Shown here one piece after another: positions 18,211-26,266 of a DNA stretch of 64,000 nucleotides (position 1 is its first letter; every line of letters begins with the position of its first letter). Under the pieces are notes generated by a model. It was not told the DNA's origin, did not search any database, and saw only the letters and a program-made list of their open reading frames with translations. The stretch covers positions 1 through 64,000 of the forward strand of contig NZ_JASEEQ010000003.1 of NCBI RefSeq assembly GCF_030019515.1, given 5' to 3'. Made by a program: the position numbers and the translations under genes. The stretch is from Nocardioides sp. Lineage in GTDB: Bacteria > Actinomycetota > Actinomycetes > Propionibacteriales > Nocardioidaceae.

Positions 18211-18224
18211 GGGACCAAGGTCCC
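18211..18224. promoter_or_regulatory. DosR/DevR-box-like palindrome in front of cydA
   Basis: GGGACCAAGGTCCC, a perfect 14-bp palindrome; read on the minus strand (the cydA strand) its centre is CTTG like that of the ychJ-side copy. One more flanking C/G pair extends it to 16 bp. It lies 58 bases from the cydA start. A possible -10 (GACCAT on the minus strand, 18189-18194) would place the box over the -35 region, as for DosR-activated promoters. Confidence 0.72.
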
Positions 18225-18348
18225 GGGTTTGTCACGGGTCGCGAGATCTCCGTCACGCCGGTCCACAAGACCTGCCGAAGAACGCTCTAGAAAGTGACAA
18301 GATCCGTCCGATAAGCCCGCGACGACGACCTGTCCCTCGACCTCCGGC

Positions 18349-19545
18349 TCAGATGCTCAGGAGCACCGACGAGCCGTGGCCGAACAGGCCCTGGTTGGCG
18401 GTGATGCCGACCCGGGCGCTCTCGACCTGGCGGCCGCCTGCCTGACCACGCAGCTGCCAGGCCACCTCGCACACCTGGGCGAGCGCCTGCGCGGGGACGG
18501 CCTCGCCGAAGCAGGCCAGGCCGCCGGACGGGTTGACCGGGATCCGGCCGCCGATCGCGGTCTCCCCCGCGCGCAGCAGTGCCTCGGCCTCGCCGCGCTT
18601 GCAGAGCTGGAGGTCCTCCATCCAGTCCAGCTCGAGGGCGGTCGAGAGGTCGTAGACCTCGGCCAGGTCCACGTCGGCGGGGTCGATGCCGGCCTCCTCG
18701 TAGGCCGCCTGGCCGATCGACTCCTTGAACGTCCGCTCCGGCGCCCCGGCGACCAGGCTGGAGTCGGTGGACAGGTTCGGCATGTCCAGCACCGTGTTCG
18801 GGAAGGTTGGGGTGACCGTCGAGATCGCGTTGATCCGCACCGGGCTCGAGACGCCGCGCCGTCGTGCGTAGTCCGTGGACGTGAGCACGACCGCCGCCGC
18901 ACCGTCCGAGGTGGCGCAGATGTCGAGCAGGTGCAGCGGGTCCGAGACGACCGCGCTGGTCAGCACGTCCTCGACGGTGACCTCCTTGCGGTAGCGGGCG
19001 TGCGGGTTCTCCAGCCCGTGCCGCGCGTTCTTCACCTTGACCCGGGCGAAGTCCTCCGGGGTGGCGCCGTACAGGTCCATCCGGCGGCGGGCGTAGAGGG
19101 CGAAGTACGCCGGGTTGGTCATGCCCAGCAGCCGGAAGCGCAGCCAGTCGGGGTCGTCCCACCGCTCCCCCGCGTTGGGCGCGAGGAACCCCTGGGGGGT
19201 CGTGTCGGCCCCGACCACCAGCGCCACCTCGCACATCCCGGCCAGGATCCGGGCGCGGGCGGTGTCGAGGGCCTGGGCGCCGGTGGCGCAGGCGGCGTAC
19301 GACGTGGCCACCCGAGCGCCGTTCCAGCCGAGCGCCTGGGCGAACGTCGCACCGGCGACGTAGCCGCCGTAGCCGTTGCGCACGGTCTCGCCGCCGACCA
19401 CCAGGTCGACGTCGCGCCAGTCGACGCCGGAGTCGGCGAGGGCGGCCCGCGCCGCGTGCACGCCGTACTCGACGAAGGGGCGGCCCCACTTGCCCCACGG
19501 GTGCATGCCGACCCCGAGGACGGCGACGTCCTTGCTCCCGCTCAC
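18349..19545 (-). CDS. thiolase-like lipid-transfer protein (SCP-x/Ltp type)
   Basis: A 398-residue thiolase-fold protein. The nucleophilic-cysteine region SYAACATGAQAL keeps C86. The usual C-terminal GHPxGATG motif is replaced by SGGLACFGEAVPA, as in non-classical lipid-transfer-type thiolases, so it may catalyse a retro-aldol or thiolytic step rather than standard thiolysis. The GTG overlaps the stop of the upstream DUF35 gene (GTGA). Thiolase-like/DUF35 pairs work as complexes in steroid and CoA-ester side-chain degradation. A KstR-like operator upstream supports a lipid or sterol catabolic role. The substrate is unknown. Confidence 0.85.
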   Translation of the reverse strand: MSGSKDVAVLGVGMHPWGKWGRPFVEYGVHAARAALADSGVDWRDVDLVVGGETVRNGYGGYVAGATFAQALGWNGARVATSYAACATGAQALDTARARILAGMCEVALVVGADTTPQGFLAPNAGERWDDPDWLRFRLLGMTNPAYFALYARRRMDLYGATPEDFARVKVKNARHGLENPHARYRKEVTVEDVLTSAVVSDPLHLLDICATSDGAAAVVLTSTDYARRRGVSSPVRINAISTVTPTFPNTVLDMPNLSTDSSLVAGAPERTFKESIGQAAYEEAGIDPADVDLAEVYDLSTALELDWMEDLQLCKRGEAEALLRAGETAIGGRIPVNPSGGLACFGEAVPAQALAQVCEVAWQLRGQAGGRQVESARVGITANQGLFGHGSSVLLSI

Positions 19546-19994
19546 TGGTCGGCCTCCTCGCCCATCTCCGCCACCGGCTTCCAGCGCCAGGTGGTGCGCT
19601 CGCCGGCCTCGTCGGCGTAGAGCGTCTCCACGACCAGCTCGACCTCGGCGCCGACCCGCAGGTCGGCCACGCCGTACCCGTCGGCCACCTGGCCGAGCAC
19701 GACGAGCCCCTCGGGCAGCTCGACGGCCGCGAGCGCGAACGGCTCGTAGGGGTCGGTGCGCGGGACGTACGGCGGCGGCGGCTGGTACTGCGCGTCGGTG
19801 TAGGACCAGACCGTGCCCCGGCGGGAGAGCTCGGTCTCCTCGAACTCCTCGCCGGCACAGGCCGGGTTGCGACAGAAGCCGGCGGCCCTGGGGAAGAAGA
19901 CGGTCCCGCACGTCGTGCAGCGGGAGCCGAGCAGCGCCGGCTGCGGTCCGGTCGTGAACCAGCCGTCGACCGCCGGGGTGCCCGTCGCCGCCAT
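19542..19994 (-). CDS. DUF35 OB-fold/zinc-ribbon acyl-CoA-associated protein
   Basis: A 150-residue protein. The N-terminal rubredoxin-like zinc ribbon has four cysteines, C26-x2-C29 and C41-x4-C46. A C-terminal OB-fold follows (RGTVWSYTDAQYQPP, then FALAAVELPEGLVVLGQV). DUF35 proteins bind acyl-CoA and dock onto thiolase-like enzymes such as Ltp2. The gene overlaps its thiolase partner by four bases. The ATG is preceded by AGGAGG. A KstR-like palindrome and a TATAGT -10-like element lie directly upstream, in repressor geometry. Confidence 0.87.
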   Translation of the reverse strand: MAATGTPAVDGWFTTGPQPALLGSRCTTCGTVFFPRAAGFCRNPACAGEEFEETELSRRGTVWSYTDAQYQPPPPYVPRTDPYEPFALAAVELPEGLVVLGQVADGYGVADLRVGAEVELVVETLYADEAGERTTWRWKPVAEMGEEADQ

Positions 19995-20010
19995 CAGCCC
20001 TCCTGAGAAC

Positions 20011-20024
20011 TAGAACGTGTTCTC
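20011..20024 (-). promoter_or_regulatory. KstR-like operator
   Basis: TAGAACGTGTTCTC, one base from the TnnAACnnGTTnnA consensus of KstR, the TetR-family repressor of cholesterol catabolism. An outer dyad TGAGAAC/GTTCTCA (20004-20026) surrounds it. On the minus strand a TATAGT hexamer (20027-20032) abuts it, so the site would cover the transcription start of the DUF35/thiolase operon. Confidence 0.5.
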
Positions 20025-20097
20025 ACTATAGAGGTTGCGGTCCACACTCACGCGCCCACCGCCACCACGACGAGGACCGACTGGCCCGGGATCGATC

Positions 20098-20144
20098 CCG
20101 CGGCCCGCGTGGCGGCGAAGCCGACACGCGAGACGCGGCTAGCC
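20098..20144. repeat. 47-bp dispersed repeat, copy 1
   Basis: A near-copy of 46327-46374: 42 of 48 aligned positions match, and the differences are five transitions and one single-base gap. It overlaps the last codon (stop) of cystathionine beta-synthase. The conserved core includes CGCGAGACGCGG then CTAGCC. Confidence 0.7.
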
Positions 20145-21536
20145 CCGCGCCAGGTACGCCAGCAGGTCGTGGCGGGTGACGACGCCGACCGGCTTGCCGT
20201 CCTCGTGGACCAGGAGGGCGTCGGCGCCCTCGAGCGCGGCGACGGCGTCGGAGGCGGGCTCGATCGAGCCGATCGTCGGCAGCGGCGGCGCCATGTGCTC
20301 GCCGACGCTGTCGGTGAGCCGCGCCGCGCCGGTGAACAGCAGGTCGAGCAGGGTCCGCTCGGAGACCGACCCGACCACCTCGGCGGCCACCACCGGCGGC
20401 TCCGCGCGCACGACCGGCATCTGGGAGACGTTGTACTCCTGGAGGATCGCCACGGCCTCGGCGATGGTCTCGTTCGGGTGCGTGTGCACGAGGTCGGGCA
20501 GCCGGCCGCTCTTGCCGCGCAGCACCTCCCCGACCGACTGCACGGACCGCTCGGCGCCGTCGATCGGGAAGCCGTACTGCGCGAGCCAGTCGTCGTTGAA
20601 CACCTTGGTCAGGTAGCCGCGGCCGGAGTCCGGGAGGAGTACGACGATCACCGCGTCCTCGCCCTCCGGGGTGCCGGCGAGCTCGTGGGCGAGCTGGACC
20701 GCCGCGTGCACGGCCATGCCGGAGGAGCCGCCGACCAGCAGCGCCTCCTCGCGGGCCAGCCGGCGGGTCATCGCGAAGGAGTCCGCGTCGGAGACCTCGA
20801 TGATCCGGTCGGCGACGTCACGGTCGTAGGCCTCCGGCCAGAAGTCCTCGCCCACGCCCTCGACCAGGTACGGGCGGCCGCTGCCGCCGGAGTACACCGA
20901 GCCGGCGGGGTCGGCGCCGACCACCTGGATCGACGAGTTCTGCTCCTTGAGGTAGCGCCCGGTGCCGCTGATGGTGCCGCCCGTGCCGACACCGGCGACG
21001 AAGTGGGTGACCCGGCCCTCGGTCTGCGCCCAGATCTCGGGGCCGGTGGTCTCGTAGTGCGACCGCGGGTTGTGCGGGTTGGAGTACTGGTCCGGCTTCC
21101 ACGCACCCGGCTGGGAGGCCAGCCGGTCGGAGACGTTGTAGTAGGAGTCCGGGTGCTCGGGCTCGACGGCGGTCGGGCAGACGACCACCTCCGCGCCGTA
21201 CGCCTTGAGCACGTTGCGCTTGTCCTCGCTGACCTTGTCGGGGCACACGAAGACGCACTTGTAGCCCTTCGCCTGCGCGACCATCGCCAGCCCGACGCCG
21301 GTGTTCCCGGACGTCGGCTCGACGATCGTGCCGCCGGGCTGCAGCAGGCCGTCCGCCTCGGCCGCCTCGATCATCCGGGTGGCGATGCGGTCCTTCACGG
21401 AGCCGCCGGGGTTGAGGTACTCCACCTTGGCGAGGACGATCGGTCCCTTCGCGCCGTTCAGGGAGCCCATGGACGTCGAGAGCCTCAGCAGCGGCGTGTT
21501 GCCGATGAGGTCGAGGAGTGAGTTCACGTACTGCAC
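20139..21536 (-). CDS. cbs: cystathionine beta-synthase
   Basis: A 465-residue PLP enzyme. It condenses serine with homocysteine in reverse transsulfuration. PLP-binding K48 is in NPGGSVKDR, the cofactor loops are TSGNTG and GTGGTISG, and the active-site end has LLPDSGRGYL. A C-terminal CBS-domain pair (about 335-460) is present, so the length and domain order match regulated CBS proteins. The GTG start is fixed by a TAGATT -10 six bases upstream. It is divergent from the GDSL hydrolase gene; no cystathionine gamma-synthase gene follows it here. Confidence 0.95.
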   Translation of the reverse strand: MQYVNSLLDLIGNTPLLRLSTSMGSLNGAKGPIVLAKVEYLNPGGSVKDRIATRMIEAAEADGLLQPGGTIVEPTSGNTGVGLAMVAQAKGYKCVFVCPDKVSEDKRNVLKAYGAEVVVCPTAVEPEHPDSYYNVSDRLASQPGAWKPDQYSNPHNPRSHYETTGPEIWAQTEGRVTHFVAGVGTGGTISGTGRYLKEQNSSIQVVGADPAGSVYSGGSGRPYLVEGVGEDFWPEAYDRDVADRIIEVSDADSFAMTRRLAREEALLVGGSSGMAVHAAVQLAHELAGTPEGEDAVIVVLLPDSGRGYLTKVFNDDWLAQYGFPIDGAERSVQSVGEVLRGKSGRLPDLVHTHPNETIAEAVAILQEYNVSQMPVVRAEPPVVAAEVVGSVSERTLLDLLFTGAARLTDSVGEHMAPPLPTIGSIEPASDAVAALEGADALLVHEDGKPVGVVTRHDLLAYLARG

Positions 21537-21542
21537 CCCGCC

Positions 21543-21548
21543 AATCTA
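21543..21548 (-). promoter_or_regulatory. -10 element of a leaderless promoter (cbs)
   Basis: TAGATT on the minus strand, then six bases, then the GTG of cbs at 21536. Confidence 0.6.
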
Positions 21549-21623
21549 GAGGCGGTCCGCACCATCGCGTAAACCCCGCCACGACGCCGGCCGACCCCGC
21601 CGGCCGGGGCTGGCCCCCGTCCG

Positions 21624-21629
21624 TAGAGT
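21624..21629 (+). promoter_or_regulatory. -10 element of a leaderless promoter (GDSL hydrolase)
   Basis: TAGAGT, then six bases, then the GTG at 21636. The cbs and hydrolase promoters are divergent within about 100 bases. Confidence 0.6.
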
Positions 21630-21635
21630 GAGGCC

Positions 21636-22694
21636 GTGGGGAAAGCCGCCGCTGCTCGCAAGCTGGCCTCCGCCGCTGCGTACGGCGGGGGCGGCGTCTC
21701 GGTGCTCGGCGGAGCCCTCTACGGCCTGCTCCGGGTCGAGGCCCGGGTGGCGCGCAAGACCATCGGCCGCCTCGACGACGACCCGCCCGACCCGACCGGC
21801 TGGTACGGCCGCGGCCGGCCCGGCCCGGCGATCAAGGTGGCGCTGCTCGGGGACTCCAGCGCCGCCGGGTACGGCGTGGAGCGGGTCGAGGAGACCCCCG
21901 GCGCGCTGCTCGCCAGCGGACTGGCGGAGCGGGCCGACCGCAGGGTCTACCTGCGCGACTTCGCGGTCGTCGGCGCGATGTCCTCCGACCTGTCCAGCCA
22001 GATCGACCGGGCGCTCCCGACCGAGCCGCACGTCGCGGTGGTGCTGATCGGCGCGAACGACGTCACCCACAGCGTGCTGCCGTCGGCGTCCGTGCGCCAC
22101 CTCTCCGAGGCGGTACGCCGGCTCCGCGAGGCCGGCGTGGCGGTGCTGGTCGGGACCTGTCCCGACCTCGGCACCATCAAGCCGATCGCCCCGCCGCTCA
22201 AGCAGGTGGCGCGCGCGTGGTCACGCCGGCTCGCGGCCGCCCAGACGATCGCGGTGGTCGAGGCGGGCGGGCGCACCGTCTCCCTCGGCTCGATCCTCGG
22301 ACCCGAGTTCGCGGCCGCACCCGCGATCCTCTTCGGGCCCGACCAGTTCCACCCGTCGGCCGACGGCTACCGCTCGCTGGTCACGGTGCTGCTGCCCTCC
22401 GCCCTGGCCGCGCTCGGCCTGATCCCCGAGGACGAGGCGGAGCCGGAGGCCTACCGTGGCGAGGGCGTACTGCCGATCACCGCGGCCGCGCTCCAGGCCG
22501 TCAACCAGCCCGGCACCGAGCTGGGCGGCACCGAGGTCGGCGGCTCCCGCCGCGGCGTCCGCGGCCTGTGGGTCGAGCTTCGGCACCGGCGCCGTCACCC
22601 GGGCACGGCCGCGGAGGCACCCCAGCACGACGGCGAGGACATGACCGTCGCCGAGGAGCCGGAGGGCGCCGGTGAGGCGTCCGGGCAGGGCTAG
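21636..22694 (+). CDS. SGNH/GDSL-type lipase or esterase
   Basis: A 352-residue hydrolase. SGNH block I is VALLGDSSAAGYG with the nucleophilic Ser, block III is IGANDVTH, and block V is GPDQFHPSADGY with the catalytic Asp-x-x-His. A weak N-terminal hydrophobic stretch (about residues 14-34) could anchor or export it. The C-terminal 90 residues are low in complexity. The start is set by the leaderless promoter just upstream. The substrate is unknown. It is a single gene, divergent from cbs. Confidence 0.85.
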   Translation: MGKAAAARKLASAAAYGGGGVSVLGGALYGLLRVEARVARKTIGRLDDDPPDPTGWYGRGRPGPAIKVALLGDSSAAGYGVERVEETPGALLASGLAERADRRVYLRDFAVVGAMSSDLSSQIDRALPTEPHVAVVLIGANDVTHSVLPSASVRHLSEAVRRLREAGVAVLVGTCPDLGTIKPIAPPLKQVARAWSRRLAAAQTIAVVEAGGRTVSLGSILGPEFAAAPAILFGPDQFHPSADGYRSLVTVLLPSALAALGLIPEDEAEPEAYRGEGVLPITAAALQAVNQPGTELGGTEVGGSRRGVRGLWVELRHRRRHPGTAAEAPQHDGEDMTVAEEPEGAGEASGQG

Positions 22695-22844
22695 CACACC
22701 ACTGCGATCCTCACCGAGCTGGACCTGCCGCCCGCCGCCGGGCGACACCGCCGGGTGCTGGCGGTGCCCGCCTGGCTCGACGGCGAGGGTGAGTCCCACG
22801 CGTCCTTGAAGTCACGCTTGGCAGCCGGAACCCCGCAAACACGC
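22695..22844 (+). pseudogene. possible coding remnant
   Basis: The stretch after the hydrolase stop stays open in the same frame and reads like protein, with strong G/C third positions: TELDLPPAAGRHRRVLAVPA followed by WLDGEGESHASLKSRLAAGT. It has no start codon or ribosome binding site and runs into the terminator hairpin. It may be a decayed gene end or a former extension of the hydrolase. I do not recognise it. Confidence 0.25.
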
Positions 22845-22877
22845 CGAAGGGCCCCGGGAGCACCCCGGGGCCCTTCG
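22845..22877 (-). terminator. strong hairpin terminator after the Bax-inhibitor-1 gene
   Basis: A perfect 14-bp stem (CGAAGGGCCCCGGG and its complement) with a 5-base loop. It begins eight bases after the stop of the minus-strand gene. The following T-run is short, as is usual in high-G+C genomes. It may also stop transcripts coming from the hydrolase gene on the other strand. Confidence 0.8.
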
Positions 22878-22884
22878 CGGTCGC

Positions 22885-23772
22885 TCAGTTGTCGCTGAAC
22901 ATCGCGAGCAGGCGCAGCAGGTTAGTGTAGATCCAGACCAGGCTGACGGTCATCGCGAAGGCGGCGCGCCAGGACTCCCGCTCGGGGAGCCCGTTGGCGA
23001 TGCCCTGCTCGACGAAGTCGAAGTCGAGGACCAGCATGAACACGCCGAGCACGAGGCCGGCGATCGCGGTCAGCATGCCGAGCGTGCCGAAGCCGAACAG
23101 GCCGATGCTCGCCCCGAACATGCTCAGCACCATCTCCATCAGGCTGAGCCCGATCATGCCGAAGACGGCCGCCATCACGAACATGCGGAACTTGTTGCCG
23201 ACCTTGATGTTGAAGACCTTGTACGCCGCGAGCGTGCCCGCGAAGGCGGCGAACGTGCCGATCACCGCGCCGGAGACGACGCCGTCACCGAACTGCACGT
23301 CGAAGAGCTTGCTCAGCGCGCCGAGGGCGATGCCCTCCAGGACGGCGAAGGCCATGACGAGCGCCGGGCTGATCACCCGCTTGAACGAGTTGACCATCGA
23401 CAGCACGAAGGCGCCCAGGGACCCGAGGGTGACCGCCGCGACGAGCCCGCCGCTGATCTCGCCGTTCTCGATGTCGGGGGTGAGCACCCAGGTGGCGAGC
23501 GCGGCGACGATCACCAGGCCGAGCGAGACAGCCGTCTTCTGCACGACCGAGTCGATCGTCATCGGGCCGCGGTCGACGGCGGGGACGCCCGCGCCCGGCT
23601 GGCCGGGCTGGCCGGGCGTGCCGGTGCCCCAGGTCGCGGGGTCGGAGTAGCCGGTCTGCCCGTAGCCCTGGTACGCCGAGCCGTTGCCGGCGTACGTCTG
23701 GTTGCCGTAGGCGTTGGCGCCGGAGGCGTGGAACTCCTCCGACCGGCGGAACACAGGGTTGTTGCTCTGCAT
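22885..23772 (-). CDS. Bax inhibitor-1/YccA family membrane protein
   Basis: A 295-residue protein. About 75 N-terminal residues are cytoplasmic and rich in Gly, Tyr, Gln and Asn. Seven transmembrane helices follow, of the BI-1 fold, including FAVLEGIALGALSKLF and the C-terminal ESWRAAFAMTVSLVWIYTNL. Bacterial members act as pH-gated calcium leak channels or stress-related membrane proteins; the role here is not known. It is a single gene with a strong terminator. The DFDFVEQGI loop near the C-terminus holds the conserved acidic pair. Confidence 0.92.
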   Translation of the reverse strand: MQSNNPVFRRSEEFHASGANAYGNQTYAGNGSAYQGYGQTGYSDPATWGTGTPGQPGQPGAGVPAVDRGPMTIDSVVQKTAVSLGLVIVAALATWVLTPDIENGEISGGLVAAVTLGSLGAFVLSMVNSFKRVISPALVMAFAVLEGIALGALSKLFDVQFGDGVVSGAVIGTFAAFAGTLAAYKVFNIKVGNKFRMFVMAAVFGMIGLSLMEMVLSMFGASIGLFGFGTLGMLTAIAGLVLGVFMLVLDFDFVEQGIANGLPERESWRAAFAMTVSLVWIYTNLLRLLAMFSDN

Positions 23773-23895
23773 GGTCTCTCCTCGAGGCCGTGGGTGGCGT
23801 CGCTCTGACGGGTCACCTGAAGGGCCCAGTCTAGGCGGCTCACCGGGTTGAACGCTTCCGCACCCCGTTTGGTTCCCGCCGCTCCCCGGCCGTCG

Positions 23896-25344
23896 TCAGG
23901 AGCGGACGATCCGGACGGTGACGACGTCGGCGTCGCGGTCCGCCTCGACCAGCACCTGCCGCGCCGTCCTCGACACGACCCGGCCGGCGTCGACCCGGAC
24001 CCGGTAGCCGTCGGGGTAGTGCAGCGGGCTGACGAAGATCCGGGTCGGCGCGGCGATCGCGGCGTCGGGCCGGTAGCGGAACCCGAACGCGCCGTCGTGG
24101 GGGTCGAAGGACATCGCCAGCGGGATGCCGGCGGTCGCCTGCGCGTAGGTGCGCACCAGCATCCGCAGCTTGGCCCGCTTGACCGAGGACAGGTCCGCGT
24201 CGTCGCGGAACATGCCCTGCGCCGTGTCGGCGGTCGTCGGGTCGTCCCAACGCTTGTACGCCCAGTGCGTCCAGCCCATCAGGCGCTCGTCGGCCGCCGC
24301 GGCGTCGATCTCGATCGCGCGGACGTTGTCGGTGGCGCCCCACTCCGACATCAGCGGAACGGCGTGCATGGTCCGCGACTGCTCGAGCGCGTGCTGCTGG
24401 CGACCGCGGTCGAAGTCCCAGCAGTTCTCGACGTCGCCGCCGGGGATGCCCTGCGACTCCAAGAACACGTCGGGGCAGTAGCTGTGCCAGGAGAACCCGA
24501 GCTGCCGCTCCCCCGCGACCGGGGTGAAGAACGTGTCCAGCGGCTGCCCGCCGGCGAACTGCTGCGGCTCCCACCACACGACGTTGTCGCGGTCGATCCC
24601 GCGGATCGCGGCGAGGCCCTGCTCCATCGCCGGCTGGAGCTCGGCGGTGTAGGAGTCGGGACAGCCGGTCGTGAGGCAGGTCGGCCACTCCAGGCCCATC
24701 CACGGCTCGTTGAGCAGGTCGTAGCCCATCAGGTACGGCTGGCCGCTCCAGGCCCGGGCGGCGACCCGCCACGCGTCGGCCCACGCGTCGAGCAGGCCGT
24801 CGGCGCCGGCCCAGAAGTTGTCGAAGACGGTCGACACCTCCGGCGTCCAGTAGCCAGTCGGGAACGGCGCGACCACCGGCGGCGCCGCGGAGTACGGGGC
24901 GGGCCGGTGCACGGCCCAGTCCGGGACGCCTTCACCGCCGTACGTCTCGTGCCACTGGTCCTGGTGCATGTCGAGCTGCATCCAGATCCTCCGGGCGGCC
25001 AGCAGGTCGAGCACCCGCTGCACGCGCGCGACGTACGCCGGGTCCTCCCGACCGGGCGCGTCCGGGGTGAGCCCCGCCCACAGGGTGCCGACCCGCGCCC
25101 CGTTGAAGCCGTGGCGGGCCAGCCACCTGGCGTCGCGCGCGGTGAACCCGGCGGCCGTCGCGGGCGGCGCGTACGGGTCGCGCTTGTAGACGAGGTTGAA
25201 CCCGTGCACGATCACGACCCGGCCCTGCGGGTCGACCAGCCAGCGGCCGTCCCGCCGCAGCTGCGGCGGATCAGCGCTCGCGAAGGGGGCGGTCGTCAGC
25301 ACCAGGACGACCGCGACCAGGGCCGCCAGCAGGGGTCTGCGCAC
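23896..25344 (-). CDS. secreted GH5 glycosidase, endoglycoceramidase-like
   Basis: A 482-residue enzyme with a clear signal peptide (LLAALVAVVLVLTTAPFASA, residues 5-24). GH5 catalytic residues are E213 in YDLLNEPW (acid/base) and E334 in PLMSEWGATDN (nucleophile). The DMHQDQWHE block at 125-133 and the HGFNLVYKRDPY opening are typical of the endoglycoceramidase branch rather than of cellulases. A beta-sandwich-like tail follows. Substrates of the branch are glycosphingolipid head groups or related glycolipids; the natural target is unknown. It stands alone. Confidence 0.88.
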   Translation of the reverse strand: MRRPLLAALVAVVLVLTTAPFASADPPQLRRDGRWLVDPQGRVVIVHGFNLVYKRDPYAPPATAAGFTARDARWLARHGFNGARVGTLWAGLTPDAPGREDPAYVARVQRVLDLLAARRIWMQLDMHQDQWHETYGGEGVPDWAVHRPAPYSAAPPVVAPFPTGYWTPEVSTVFDNFWAGADGLLDAWADAWRVAARAWSGQPYLMGYDLLNEPWMGLEWPTCLTTGCPDSYTAELQPAMEQGLAAIRGIDRDNVVWWEPQQFAGGQPLDTFFTPVAGERQLGFSWHSYCPDVFLESQGIPGGDVENCWDFDRGRQQHALEQSRTMHAVPLMSEWGATDNVRAIEIDAAAADERLMGWTHWAYKRWDDPTTADTAQGMFRDDADLSSVKRAKLRMLVRTYAQATAGIPLAMSFDPHDGAFGFRYRPDAAIAAPTRIFVSPLHYPDGYRVRVDAGRVVSRTARQVLVEADRDADVVTVRIVRS

Positions 25345-25419
25345 GACCGACCAACGACCCGGGCCAGGGGAAGTGACTGCGGAGGTGACTGCACACGCCC
25401 CGGGGGCGGGCCGAGTCGG

Positions 25420-26247
25420 TCAGGCCCGCCGCAGCCGCAGCGTGGCGCGCCGGCCGATCCGGTAGTCGCGGACCTGGTCGGCCTCGGGGTTGTCGCGCAG
25501 CAGCCCGTCCCAGTCCGAGAGGCGCTCCACGTCGAAGCCCTGGGTCCGCGCCAGCAGGTCGAGCGCGGCGAGCGTGGGACGGCCGGTGAGCACGGTGTCG
25601 CCGTATGAGAACGCGTCGGCGACCGCGTTGCCCTGGCGGGCCACGTGCTCGTCCGCGAGCCGCACCACCGGCTCCGCGCCACGGTGGATCTCGGTGTCGA
25701 GCAGCAGGTGCGTCGCCCCGGTCCGACGGATCCGGGTGAACAGCTCGTTGTGGCGCAGCGTGTGGTAGAGGAAGCCGAGGCAGAGCACCACGTCGACCTG
25801 GGGCTCCTCGTGGGCGAGCACCTCGAACACGTCGCCGGCGACGAACCGGAAGCGGGCCTCGTCGACGCCGTAGCGGCGCAGCGTGGCGTCCGCCCGGTCG
25901 ACGAGCTCGGGCCGCGCCTCGACGCCGAGGACGAAGGCGGCGCCGGCGTCCAGGGCGGCCATCGACCAGCGCCCGTCGTGGCTGGCGATGTCGAGGACCC
26001 GCGCGCCGGAGAACAGGTCGGCGTGCTCCGCGAAGATCGCGTCGTGCCGCAGGTTCAGGCGCCACGGGAACGACGAGGTCTCACTGGTGTCGTAGAACTC
26101 GGGGAACCGGTCGAAGAAGCCGGCCGCCACCCGGCGCGAGCCGACCGGCGCCTCGCTCGGCGGGCCGGCGGGCCGCTCGGGCACCGACTGCCCGGCCGGC
26201 TGAGCGGCGGCGGCTCGGTCGCCGGCGCGGGACCAGAGGGGAGGCAT
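25420..26247 (-). CDS. class I SAM-dependent methyltransferase
   Basis: A 275-residue enzyme. SAM-binding motif I is [13 protein letters not shown] (about residue 84) and motif II ends [27 protein letters not shown] follows. The Pro/Ala-rich first 40 residues look unstructured. The ATG is supported by TACGAT six bases upstream. The fold is similar to methyltransferases acting on small metabolites or tRNA (CmoB-like), but the substrate cannot be inferred. It is followed on the same strand by the secreted GH5 gene, with no evident functional link. Confidence 0.8.
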   Translation of the reverse strand: MPPLWSRAGDRAAAAQPAGQSVPERPAGPPSEAPVGSRRVAAGFFDRFPEFYDTSETSSFPWRLNLRHDAIFAEHADLFSGARVLDIASHDGRWSMAALDAGAAFVLGVEARPELVDRADATLRRYGVDEARFRFVAGDVFEVLAHEEPQVDVVLCLGFLYHTLRHNELFTRIRRTGATHLLLDTEIHRGAEPVVRLADEHVARQGNAVADAFSYGDTVLTGRPTLAALDLLARTQGFDVERLSDWDGLLRDNPEADQVRDYRIGRRATLRLRRA

Positions 26248-26253
26248 CTGGTG

Positions 26254-26259
26254 ATCGTA
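26254..26259 (-). promoter_or_regulatory. -10 element of a leaderless promoter (methyltransferase)
   Basis: TACGAT on the minus strand, six bases before the ATG at 26247. It lies just past the stop of the histidine kinase gene. Confidence 0.5.
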
Positions 26260-26266
26260 GGCGCCG

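Noticed and set aside
18225..18310. Rex-type redox operator upstream of cydA
   Set aside because: TTGTCAC and GTGACAA occur as inverted half-sites about 60 bases apart, but neither matches the TTGTGAA/TTCACAA arms of Rex sites and the spacing is wrong.
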